From NCBI GenBank assembly GCA_018398805.1, contig JAGFBZ010000911.1, positions 248,001 to 312,000 of the forward strand: 64,000 nt of DNA, written 5' to 3'. Position 1 is the stretch's first letter, and each line of letters starts with the position of its first letter. Below, in pieces: positions 54,100-64,000 of this stretch. Made by a program: the position numbers and the translations under genes. This DNA comes from Hirundichthys speculiger (Eukaryota > Chordata > Actinopteri > Beloniformes > Exocoetidae). The notes beneath the pieces were generated by a model. That model saw nothing but the letters and a program-made list of their open reading frames with translations. It ran no database searches and had not been told where the DNA came from.

Positions 54100-56250
54100 C
54101 CCTTAGTTTGGAGAAACTTCACCAGGATCCAAAGGATCTGCATTTTAGGGTTCAGTGGTCTTTTTTAATTGATATTTTTTGTCCCCAAAAACGTGCAAAA
54201 ATAAGTTTAAAAGCACTTTTTCTCAGTTTCAGAGTTTCCAAGGATACAGTACTTTGCCTTTCTAGGGTGACCTTCACCAAGTGTTGATAAGAGAAAGAAT
54301 GATGCAGAAGCATCTCCAGATGCTGGTGGACTCAGAGATCAGACGAGGACCTCGGTCATCCAGGAGGTTGACACCTTTCAGAGGAGGTACTTCAAATATG
54401 TCCCATCAGAGCGAGACCCGAGAGAAGACCCAGGCCAGTTAAAGTCCAGGGTCTGGATTGTTGGCACATGTCTCCATTTCCAGAAACCGCCCCACAATGA
54501 GGACTCCACAAGACAGATGGCCAGCTGATGGAAACCCATCATCTGACTCAACATCCTTTATGTGAATGAAGATTATAAGAACATTCGATGATGTTGAGTC
54601 TTAGCTGGTGCAGATGTATGTTCTTGTCCATGTTCCTCCAGATTTAGCTGATTGATTAAAAGAACACAGAATGTGACTTGATGACCTTCGGTCTTCATCC
54701 CCTCAGTCATTCTGCCACACAGGACATCCCATTAACAGCATGAGGACTGCTGGAGGTCCAGCTGACCTCTGAAGGAAGTCATTGACCACTGAGGCGACAG
54801 ACTGCTATTAGGAGTTTTCTTTGGAAGCTTCCTGGACAAAACAGCCGTCCATCATGAGAAAACTTCAAGCAGTCTTAGACCAGCCGTCACTGACCATCTT
54901 CACAACTGAAACTGACCCAGTTCTGGTGGAAGCTCTTCCCACAGTCAGATGGAGAAGAGTCCCTCATGATCACATCCAGTTGCCTCAGAGGGTATAGATG
55001 TCCCACCTGATGTAGGGGGACTGAGGGGTGGAGCCAAGGAGGAGATGATGATCTGGGGCTCAGAGATGAGCTTCAGAAGTCTGTTTGTGACAATCGAATG
55101 AATCCTTGACACCCAAAGCTATCCTGACTAAACATTCTCATGACTTGACACGTTAATGTTGGATTTCTGTTGGACATCACGTCTGTTCAACCTGGAGCCT
55201 CCATGCAGCAACATTTAGAGCTGGTTCCCCCTTTGAACAGTAAGAACCCCACTGGGACTCTGGAGACGTGGGTCACCACGAGTCCAGACAGTCACTGACC
55301 CCTGAGTTCCCGTAGAAACCCGATGTACCTCCCAGTTTTAGAGAAGTGCTATATGAAGAAAGTATGTAGAGTTTTACCTGGTGGGAAGGCTGCCTGCTCA
55401 GAGAGTGAGTAGCTGTGTAGGTGTGTTCCTGTGTGTGTTCCTGTGTGTTACTGGCTGTGCTGTAGTCCCTGTGTGTTGAGCTGAAACTCGTGGTTTTTTT
55501 TTTTGTTGCGTCTTTGTGTTGAAACAGCGGAGACCTCGTGAAGAGAGCGCTGTACAGATGAAGCAGAGGTGGAGCGCGCTCAGTGGAGCCCTCCTGTTCG
55601 ATGGTCACACTGGTTCACTGACACTAGTTAGCCTAGCGTAGCACAGAGACTCATTCAGTACTCACATAATCCCAGTTATTAAAAAAACAGATTACATCAT
55701 CTCTTCACTGAAGTCATCCACTCTGAGAAGGTTGTATGAAACCTAATCTCAAAAGTAGAGAGGAGATCCATGTCTCAAACCCCCGACTGGGAGCTGGGTC
55801 CATCAGAAAAGAGTCTGATAATGGGAGGTTCTACCTCCACTCTGCTGTTGGAAACTCCAGAAACCACCAGTAAATTCACAGTCTGAGGGAGAAGAACTGT
55901 GAGATGATGTGCATCTATTACATCTTCACATTATTGTGGAGGTGAAAGAAAACTCTAGAGCTCTAGAAACTTGTTTATGTGCGGATTAAGGGACTAAAAT
56001 AACCGAATGGTACCAGATACCAAAGTGATGCCGTCCAGAGCGACGAAATGTTCAGACAGATTGTGTCTGAAGTGTTTAGGTCCAAAGACAAGAACCTCTG
56101 TCAGATCTTCTGCAGAGCACTGGTTTCTGCAGTGTGTCATCTGTTTCTACTGGTCAAATCATTAAATAAAATGATTTGGAAAACTAGAATAGTTTTAGAC
56201 AAATCCATGTTTCCAACACCAACAAGCGTCAGAAGCTCCAGGATTGAGCC
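54100..56250. other. Region after the last cep170b homology, no exon found
   Basis: I looked for the conserved CEP170B C-terminal helices and did not find them. The sequence is unique-looking with a few poly-T runs. A TGTGTGTTCCTG run lies near 55,420-55,450. Confidence 0.5.
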
Positions 56251-56257
56251 CAGAGGA

Positions 56258-56835
56258 ACTCCATCTATAGAATTCCACCTGTGGAACTCCACCAGTAGAG
56301 CTCCATCAATGGAACTCCACCTGTAGAACTCCATCTGTAGAATTCCACCTGTGGAACTCCACCAGTAAAACTCCATCAATGGAACTCCACCTGTGGAACT
56401 CCATCAATGGAACTCCACCTGTGGAACTCCACCTGTAGAACTCCATCTGTAGAATTCCACCTGTGGAACTCCACCAGTAGAACTCCATCAATGGAACTCC
56501 ACCTGTGGAACTCCACTATTAGAACTCTACCAGCAGAACTCCACCTGTGGAACTCCACCAGTGGAGCTCCACCAGTGGAACTCCACTTGTGGAACTCCAC
56601 CTGCAGAAATCCATCAATGGAACTCCACCAGCGGAACTCCACTTGTGGAAGTCCACCAGCAGAAATCCATCAATGGAACTCCACCAGTAGAATTCCACCA
56701 GCAGAACTCCACCTGTGGAACTCCACCAGTAGAACTCCACCTGTGGAACTCCACCTGTGGAACTCCACCAGTAGAACTCCACCTGTGGAACTCCACCAGT
56801 AGAACTCCACCTGTGGAACTCCACCTGTGGAATGT
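56258..56835. repeat. 15-bp minisatellite
   Basis: About 39 copies of GGAACTCCACCTGTG with CAGTAGA and ATCAATG variants. Open frames on both strands are repeat artefacts because the period is a multiple of three. Confidence 0.96.
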
Positions 56836-56839
56836 GTTT

Positions 56840-57450
56840 AGATCTGGGCTCCACTGTGAGCTGCTGAACTGTCCTCTTCTGTAAGTCCTGTCCTGCTGCC
56901 AGCCTCTGTGCTAAGCTAGGCTAACTCCATCGTGGTCACCAGAGGGATCATCAGGTCTCAGAAGATGAGAGAACAGGGGCTTCACTGAACTGTTTCTGTC
57001 AAGAGTTTGGCTGGACTTTTATTTTGTAAAGTGCATGTTTCCTGTAGCAGGTGACAGTTTGAGGCTAAATCACCAAATGTGCACTTTGGATTTCGTTTCT
57101 TGGTTTTTGTGCTCCGCAGCTGTCGAGAATGTATGAATTTATCACCTGCGCCACAAACGTGACTGGCTGCTGCTGTGATGATGTAACTGCTGCTGCTACA
57201 GCTGATTGATCGGTTTTTTATTTTACAGTGCATGTGACTGCGAACAAACGAGCTGAATAGACGAAGTAAACCAAATGCGTACGACTTTGTTTGTCTCTTT
57301 TTTTATGCATCTGATCCCGTGGCGGTCCTGCAGGAGCCGTGTGGTTCTGACGGGTCGCCTCAGTTCCTGTGGTCTCCACATCTCTGAACTCCGGTGTTCA
57401 TCATCAACTGGATTTCTTTGTACCACCATGTCATTTGTAATAAACTGATT
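56840..57450 (+). other. Candidate 3'UTR end with poly(A) signal
   Basis: Non-repetitive sequence ending in AATAAA at 57,439-57,444. Its position downstream of cep170b suggests it may be that gene's 3'UTR, but no stop-containing coding exon links to it. Confidence 0.4.
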
Positions 57451-58640
57451 TCATGCACGTCCTGGTGAACCTCTGTGGTGTTTTTGCTCAGATTCATATT
57501 TTTTCATCCAGCTGTAGTAGAATAACCTCGATGATGAGCAGCTGAACAGTCTGTTGATCCAGTCAGAAGCTGTTTGATTGATGTGACCTGCTGCTGAGTT
57601 GGTTCAGGATGTCTTAGAACGCAGAAGAGGAACTGGAAAACCCTCTGGATTCTGGAGACTCCATGTTGGTAGGAAGTGACCTCATCAGCTCCACCGTTGC
57701 TCTTCAAGGTTTGCTTCCACCAGAGGACCTTTTACTGGTTTCTTTGCTTAATATTTAATCATATTTGCTCGGGGGTCATGGACACAGACGCCATATAGAT
57801 AAAGATCACCAAACCTGCAGGACAGCAGCACGCACAGATGATGCTGTTGAAGAGAGAAGCTCTGCTGCCTCCTACCTGCTGTGGAAATATTCATAAATAT
57901 CTTCAGTCCTGGAATCGGCTGGTTCTTCCTCAGTTTCTAGTTTTGAGTTCAGAAACCTCCACAGATGTCTGGAAACCTGCAGAAACCTCCAGACTGAGCC
58001 ACTTCATGAACATGAGCGCCCTCTGCTGGTCACAGCAGGAACTACAGGAACGACACCCCTACCTGCTCCCTTTTTTTTTATTTTTTAATTATTATTGTTT
58101 CACACTTTTTTTTTATGTTTTTAGATGATTCTGGATTTTGTGATTTTTTTTGGGGTGGTGTTATTAAATATTTTATAACATTATTTCTGAAGGTTTGATC
58201 TGTGGATGTTTTTGAATTCTTTTGAAAGTGTTCTCAGTTGTTGTTTTTGTTCATTTGTTTCTGAATGATTTTATGTGTTTTTTTACATGTTTCCTATTTT
58301 TTTTAGAGATATATTTCTGGATTATTATTTATATTATTGAATGCTTCTGGATGATATTTGAAGGTATGTTTATGGATCATTTAATTTAATTTAATTTGAT
58401 TTAATTCTATTTTTTAAGTTATCTTATTTTATTTCATTCCATGTTGTTAGGGTTTTGAATGATTATTTGATTTAATTTAATTTACTGTAATTTCATTTTA
58501 CTTAATTTCATTTCTTTAAAAAAAATTAATTTAATTTAATTACATTTTATTTATTTTATTTAATTGTGTTGTATTTCTTTTTTGTTATGGTTCTGAATGA
58601 TTTTTGTGGGATGTTTCTGGATCATTTAAACTAACTACTA
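57450..58640. other. AT-rich intergenic stretch
   Basis: No gene recognised. 58,380-58,560 is a degenerate TTTAATTTAAT-type tract. Confidence 0.6.
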
Positions 58641-58644
58641 ATTA

Positions 58645-59884
58645 ACATACACTAAAAAAGTCGCCACCAAAAAAGAATAAGTTCATCCACTCTAATATTT
58701 CTTTGGACCACCTTTAGCTTTGATTACGTCACAATTCGCTGTGTCATTATTTCAATAAGCCATGCAACGTCACCAGATTTATTTCCATCCAGTGTTGCAT
58801 TAATTTTTCTCCCAGATCTTCATTGATGATGGTAGAGTCTGAGTCTCCAGCACATTCCAAAGGTCCTCAATGGGGTTCAGGTCTGGACTCTGTGGAGGCA
58901 AATCCATGTGTGGAAATGATGTCTCATGCTTCCTGAACCAGTCTTTCACAATTTGAGCCCAATCAATCTTGGAATTGTCATCTTGGAATATGCCCGTGCC
59001 ATCAGGGGAAAAAAATCCATTGATGGAATAACCTGGTCATTCAGTATATTCAGGTAGTCAGCTGACCTAATTCTTTGAGCTCAAACTGTTGCTGAACCTG
59101 GACCTGACCAACTGCAGCAACCCCAGATCAGAACACTGCCCCCACAGGCTGGTACAGTAGGCACTAGGCATGATGGGAACATCACTTCATCTGCCTCTCT
59201 TCTTACCCTGATGCTCCCATCACTCTGGAACAGGATCAATCTGGACTCATCAGACCACATGACCTTCTTCCATTGCTCCAGAGTCCAATCTTTATGCTCC
59301 CTAGCAAACTGAAGCCTTTTTTTCCAGTTAGCCTCACTGATTAGTGGTTTTCTTCAGGCTACACAGCTGTTCAGTCCCAATCCCTGGAGTTCCCTTAGCA
59401 TTGTGGGTGTGGAAATGCTCTTACTTTCACTATTAAACAGCCCTGAGTTCTAATGTTGTTTTCCATCCATCTGATCTCTCCAAACGTTTCAGTGATCTCT
59501 GATCACGATCATTGAGGATTTATTTCCGGCCACGTTTCCTCCTGGAAGACGATGGTTCCCCACTATCCTTCCAGTTTTTAATAATGCGTTGGACAGTTCT
59601 GAACCCAGTTTTGGTAGTTTCTGCAATCTCCTTAGATGTTTTCTCTGCTTGATGCCAATGATTTGACCCTTCTCTAACAGACTAACATCTTTTCCACGAC
59701 CACGGATGTAACTCTGACATGGTTGTTTAGGAAATGAGAAGCAACTCAGTGCACCAGTTGGGGTTCAATAACTTGTTTCCAGCTGAAAGATAATTGTTCA
59801 TGCAGTAATTATCCAATAGGAGGCTCAGATCTGTTAGCTTAGTTAAATCCAGGTGGAGACTTTGTTTTTGACCAGTCAGTGTAA
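58645..59884 (-). mobile_element. Tc1-like (DD34E) transposon relic with TIRs
   Basis: The reverse strand decodes piecewise, with stops and frameshifts, to Tc1 transposase motifs: WSDESRLILFQSDGS (first Asp), [16 protein letters not shown] (second Asp) and [16 protein letters not shown] (Glu). The left end has ACACTAAAAAAGTCGCCACC and the right end carries the inverse GGTGGAGACTTTGTTTTTG ... CAGTGT. All three catalytic acidic residues are recognisable but no continuous frame remains. Confidence 0.85.
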
Positions 59885-60879
59885 CTTTGTGTTCATTCTG
59901 ATCAAATCTGTCCAACATCTCCACCAAGAGAACTTCTCTAAAGAACTGACCAACCAGAGACTCCAACCAGAAGATGGAATCAGGTGCAACATCACGTCTG
60001 ATCCTCACGTCAGGTTAGCAGCAGATTAAAATCAGCACAGTGACATCATTGTGACATCACTGATCACAGATGTCTTGTGACATTCTAGTTTCCAGAACAA
60101 TAGTTTCTGTCTGGAAGAACCTGAGTTGGAGGAATGTTTCATCCTGGTTTGGTCCAACCAGGTCAAACTGGAGGAACATCTTCCTGGAGATGTTACTGGA
60201 GGTCACGATGGAAGCTGTGAGTCTGCAGGTCCCCCCAGAACTCCACTAGTCCTGCTTTCAGCACTTGTTTCAGATGTGTTGGTCCACCTGGAAGCTCCTG
60301 AAATGACCTGAGGAGAAGATCTCTGGACCAGAGGATCCAGCTGCTGCCAGAAGCTGATGATCTAGAGACAGTCCAGCTGGTGTCCTGTGGTTAGTCCTGA
60401 CTAGCAGCCTTCAACCAGGGCGAAGACAGCTGCTCCAGAGCCCGAGTCCTGCCAGACCAGACCAGAACCGGTGCTCTGGAGCTCCCAGTGGTCATCAGAG
60501 GAACTGCAGATTTTTAAACTTGAACATCAGACTCGTTTTTCTCTGCTGGAGTTCTTTTTCTGGTCTGATGTCACCTCCAGCTTCTCTGGCTGAGACGGAC
60601 TTCAATCACTGAGCAGAGCAGTTTCATTTCTTCAGCAACAGTGACATCACACAGACACGCCCACTCATATGAAATGGAGAGGAAGAGGAGGATGAGGAGG
60701 AGGATGAGGCAGCAGCTCCGGCTGGTGCTTCATGACGCACTGCAGCTGAGATAAAGGAAAGTGAAAGTGTTAGAGAGGAAGAGGAGGAAGAGGAGGGACA
60801 GGAGGAGATGCTGTGAGGAGGACTCGGACAGCTGCTGGTCTCTGACTGATCTTGGTCCTGGTCTCTGGAGCTGTTGGAG

Positions 60880-60925
60880 ATGTCGAGGCTGTCTCTGCCC
60901 TGCCAGTGTCTGCGACTGAGAGCAG
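60880..60925 (+). CDS. Candidate first coding exon of an unrecognised gene
   Basis: ATG opens MSRLSLPCQCLRLRA, followed by donor G/GTGAGC. It is in phase with the candidate exon at 61,432. The context is GC-richer, with GA-rich and Ser-codon-rich leader sequence upstream. I do not recognise the protein. Confidence 0.35.
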
Positions 60926-61193
60926 GTGAGCTCAGGTACCAGGATCCAGGGTCCAGGGTCCAGGATCCTGGATCCAGGATGAAGTCCATGCAGCTCTGAA
61001 ACTTCTGAATCTGCTCCTTGATATGATTACTCTGATGATTTTATTTGATTTAGTTTGTTTTAATATTTTATTCTATTTTTTGTTTTGCTTCATTGGATGC
61101 CATTTTATTTTTCATTTTATTTCTTTTGTTTTGTTTTATTAATCTGTCACATTTTCCTTGTGTGTTTATTGTCATATTTCTGAGAGACAGACA

Positions 61194-61222
61194 GACAGGT
61201 AGACAGACGGGGGGGGGGGGAG
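61194..61222. repeat. (ACAG)n and G-run
   Basis: Short tetranucleotide run GACAGACAGACAGGTAGACAG followed by twelve G. Confidence 0.8.
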
Positions 61223-61431
61223 CGGTCAGCTGGCCGGTGGTCATGGGTGTGGGTGGAGACAACTGATTTCACATGGGTGATCTGTCCAGATCATTTCCCA
61301 TGAGCACCGGGGCTCTAACCCCGCCCCTCCCCTCCGGCTGATCCACTGGCCGGCCGGCTGATGTTGTCTGTGACGCAGCTGCAGGTGGAAAACATGACAT
61401 CACTCACGTCTGTGCTCGTGTTCAGCAGCAG

Positions 61432-61518
61432 GTTTGGAGGAGAGCCCTGAGGGGTTTCGGGGGAGGCTGTCCAAACTGAAGTGCTGTCCGTCCTTCAGGC
61501 TGCGGAGCCGCCATGAAG
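61432..61518 (+). CDS. Candidate second exon of the same unrecognised gene
   Basis: Acceptor TTCAGCAGCAG, then LEESPEGFRGRLSKLKCCPS and FRLRSRHE, donor G/GTAGGA. Joined to the upstream exon it gives a Cys/Arg/Leu-rich N-terminus of about 45 residues. Both splice sites are good; no family recognised. The rest of the gene would lie downstream of the window. Confidence 0.35.
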
Positions 61519-61769
61519 GTAGGAGACCCTGCTGATCAGCTGCAGACGTTTGGACCCTCTTTAATAATCAATAAACACCATCAAACTATCTGATCTGGTC
61601 TCAGTTTTAGACTAATACCGCCTCTCGTGAACAACGACAGAACTGTTTTTCAGCCTGACTTTATTTAACAAAAATGGAGCCCAACAGAATCTGTGGAGCA
61701 ATCCCAGGTTCCCCTTGGTTCAGCAGCAGTAACCTGAAGTTCTTTCCTGTCTGACTCTATCAGTCTGCC

Positions 61770-62125
61770 CGGTGGTTCTGGAGGAGATCTCAGCCGTTCT
61801 TCTTCAGTTCATTGGGGTTTCTGGACATCCTCTTCTCCACAGCTCTCTGAATGTTTCACCACAGCATTTCAGTCAGGTTCAGGTCTGGACTTTGACTAGA
61901 ACATTCAGGAACCTTGATTCTTTTATTCTTAATCCATGATGATGCAGATCTGCAGCTGTGTTTGGATAATTGTCCTCTCATGTGACCCAGTTTCAGCCAA
62001 GCTTCAGCTATCAGACAGGTGGACTCACATCTGTCTCAAGAATACTCTAGTGGAGTTCCTGGTCCCCTCAGTGACTGACAGGTATCCAGGTCCACTAACC
62101 ATCACCCTCCACCACCTTGTCTGGA
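61770..62125 (-). mobile_element. Tc1/mariner-type relic, copy 5
   Basis: CAGGTTCAGGTCTGGACTTTG (reverse: SPDLN), CATGACCCAGTTTCAGCCAA and ATCACCCTCCACCACCTTG match the other relics in the same order. Its end runs straight into the 11-bp array. Confidence 0.75.
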
Positions 62126-62129
62126 GTTG

Positions 62130-63285
62130 GAGTTCCTGTAATGTTCCAGCGGTGTTCTGGCAATGTTCCTCCAATGTTCCTCCAATGTTCCAGCAATGTT
62201 CCAGCAATGTTCCAGCAATGTTCCTCCAGTGTTCCAGCAATGTTCCTCCAGTGTTCCAGCAATGTTCCAGCAATGTTCCAGCAATGTTCCTCCAATGCTC
62301 CTCCAATGTTCTAGCAATGTTCCAGCAATGTTCCAGAAATGTTCCAGCAATGTTCCAGCAATGTTCCTCCAATGTTCCAGCAATGTTCTAGCAATGTTCC
62401 AGAAATGCTCCAGCAATGTTCCAGCAATGTTCCTCCTATGTTCCTCCAATGTTCCAGCAATGTTCCACCAATGTTCCAGCAATGTTCCAGCAATGTTCCT
62501 CTAATGTTCCAGTAATGTTCCAGAAATGTTCCAGCAATGTTCCAGCAATGTTCCACCTATGTTCCAGCAATGTTCCTCCAATGTTCCAGCAATGTTCTAG
62601 CAATGTTCCAGCAATGTTCCTCCAATGTTCCAGCAATGTTCCAGCAATGTTCCAGCAATGTTCCTCCAATGTTCCTCCAATGTTCCAGCAATGTTCCAGC
62701 AATGTTCCAGCAAAGTTCCTCCAATGTTCCAGCAATATTCCAGCAATGTTCCAGCAATGTTCCTCTAATGTTCCAGCAATGTTCCTCCAATGTTCCAGCA
62801 ATGTTCCAGCAATGTTCCAGCAATGTTCCTCCAATGTTCTAGCAATGTTCCAGCAATGTTCCTCCAGTGTTCCAGCAATGTTCCAGCAATGTTCCTCCAA
62901 TGTTCTAGTAATGTTCCAGCAATGTTCCTCCAATGTTCCAGCAATGTCCCCCCAATGTTCCAGCAATGTTCCCCCAATGTTCCAGCAATGTTCCCCCAAT
63001 GTTCCAGCAATGTTCCACCAATGTTCCAGCAATGTTCCAGCAATGTTCCTCCAATGTTACAAAAATGTTCCAGCAATCTTCCTCCAATGTTCTAGCAATG
63101 TTCCTCCAATGTTCTAGTAATGTTCCAGCAATGTTCCTCCAATGTTCCAGCAATGTTCCAGCAATGTTCCTCCAATGTTCCAGCAATGTTCCAGCAATAT
63201 TCCTCCAATGTTCCAGCAATGTTCCAGAAATGTTCCAGCAATGTTCCAGCAATGTTCCTCCAATGTTCCAGTAATGTTCAAGCAC
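62130..63285. repeat. 1.2-kb minisatellite, unit 11 bp
   Basis: About 105 copies of ATGTTCCAGCA alternating with ATGTTCCTCCA. Three units make 33 bases, so up to all six frames stay open for long distances (the predicted repeats of NVPAMFQQCSS and the like). No start context or splice sites support coding. Confidence 0.97.
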
Positions 63286-63479
63286 CTTTCTGACAATGTT
63301 GTTAGGGTTTATGGTTAGGACCCACAATGCAGGAGATCAGAGGCAGGAGTTTCCAGCAAAAATGTTATTCTTTTGACTAAAGAACAATAACAAAAGACTG
63401 AACTAAGAAATCCATTAGGTAGTAGTAGAGCAGGGCAGGAACTCACAGGAGCCAGGATCACAGGAAGACAGACGTCGAG

Positions 63480-64000
63480 CAGGACCAGAATAGACACTGG
63501 TCTGAGGTCTAACGGGAACAGTGTAGACACTGGTCCACTATCTGAGGTCTGACAGGACCAAAATAGACACTGGTCCCCTGTCTGAGGTCTAGCAGGACCA
63601 AAATAGACACTGGTCCCCTGTCTGAGGTCTAACAGGACCAGTATAGACACTGATCCACTATCTGAGGTCTAACAGGACTGGTATAGATACTGGTCTGAGG
63701 TCTAACAGGACCAGTATAGACACTGGTCCACTAACTGAGGTCTAACAGGACCAGTATAGACACTGGTTTGAAGTCTAACAGGACCAGTATAGACGCTGGT
63801 CCACTAACTGAGGTCTAACAGGACCGGTATAGACACTGGTCCACTATCTGAGGTCTAACAGGACCGGTATAGACACTGGTCCACTATCTGAGGTCTAACA
63901 GTACCAGAAAAGACACTGGTCTAAGGGCTAACAGGACCAGTATAGACACTGGTTTGAAGTCTAACAGGACCAGTATAGACGCTGGTCTACTAACTGAGGT
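63480..64000. repeat. 30-40-bp minisatellite running off the window end
   Basis: Copies of GAGGTCTAACAGGACCAGTA then TAGACACTGGTC, with or without a CCACTATCT insert. Continues to the last base. Confidence 0.95.

Noticed and set aside
56137..56884. ORFs with VEFHRWSSTGG or ELHLWNSTCR repeats
   Set aside because: 15-bp minisatellite translation; not coding.
62130..63285. Long overlapping ORFs of the NVPAMFQQCSS and GTLLEHCWNI type on both strands
   Set aside because: They are translations of an 11-bp tandem repeat whose 33-base super-period keeps many frames open; no splice sites, start context or codon signal.

Overview
The window is vertebrate nuclear DNA, almost certainly from a teleost fish. 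It has GT-AG introns, one apparent U12-type AT-AC intron, Tc1/mariner and hAT relics, L1- and L2-like LINE fragments, and an extraordinary load of minisatellites. By my count about 19 kb of the 64 kb (roughly 30%) is tandem repeat, and nearly every large intron has its own unit. No bacterial-type genes, rRNA, tRNA or CRISPR were seen.

Two real genes lie head to tail on the + strand. (1) inf2 (inverted formin 2), about 5,560-23,881: 21 coding exons plus an alternative terminal exon. It encodes the N-terminal DID, a proline-rich FH1, the FH2 actin-assembly domain, a WH2/DAD-like motif and an acidic tail. It ends either in a CAAX box (CVLQ, exon 22) or, if that exon is skipped, in a charged non-CAAX tail (exon 23). 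A poly(A) signal is at 23,876. (2) cep170b (centrosomal protein 170B), coding from 30,157 to about 54,068: an N-terminal FHA domain, then long disordered, basic, Ser/Pro-rich exons. The C-terminal part of the family protein is not found before 64,000. INF2 and CEP170B also lie in the same part of human 14q32.33, so the order fits conserved synteny.

Layout: 1-5,559 upstream/5' region of inf2 with a roughly 30-bp minisatellite and a LINE remnant; 5,560-23,881 inf2; 23,900-26,200 intergenic, ending in a CpG-rich candidate cep170b promoter; 26,325-29,450 a 21-bp array; 30,157-54,098 cep170b, its introns filled by arrays, an interstitial telomere-like tract, a 1.75-kb TIR transposon and an L1 fragment nested in a Tc1 relic; 54,100-57,450 no readable exons but a 3'UTR-like end; 58,645-59,884 a Tc1-like transposon relic with terminal inverted repeats; 60,880-61,518 two candidate 5' exons of an unrecognised gene; 61,770-64,000 a Tc1 relic and two arrays.

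Points of most interest: inf2 has intact splice sites but three single-base frame breaks (exons 4, 8 and 20), and correcting all three gives a continuous frame of about 1,173 codons. A clear AT-AC intron interrupts the cep170b FHA region. One short cep170b exon appears to be missing, and cep170b homology stops abruptly inside its last visible exon. The non-coding DNA carries nested and dispersed repeat families. All family assignments come from reading the sequence; no database search was run.
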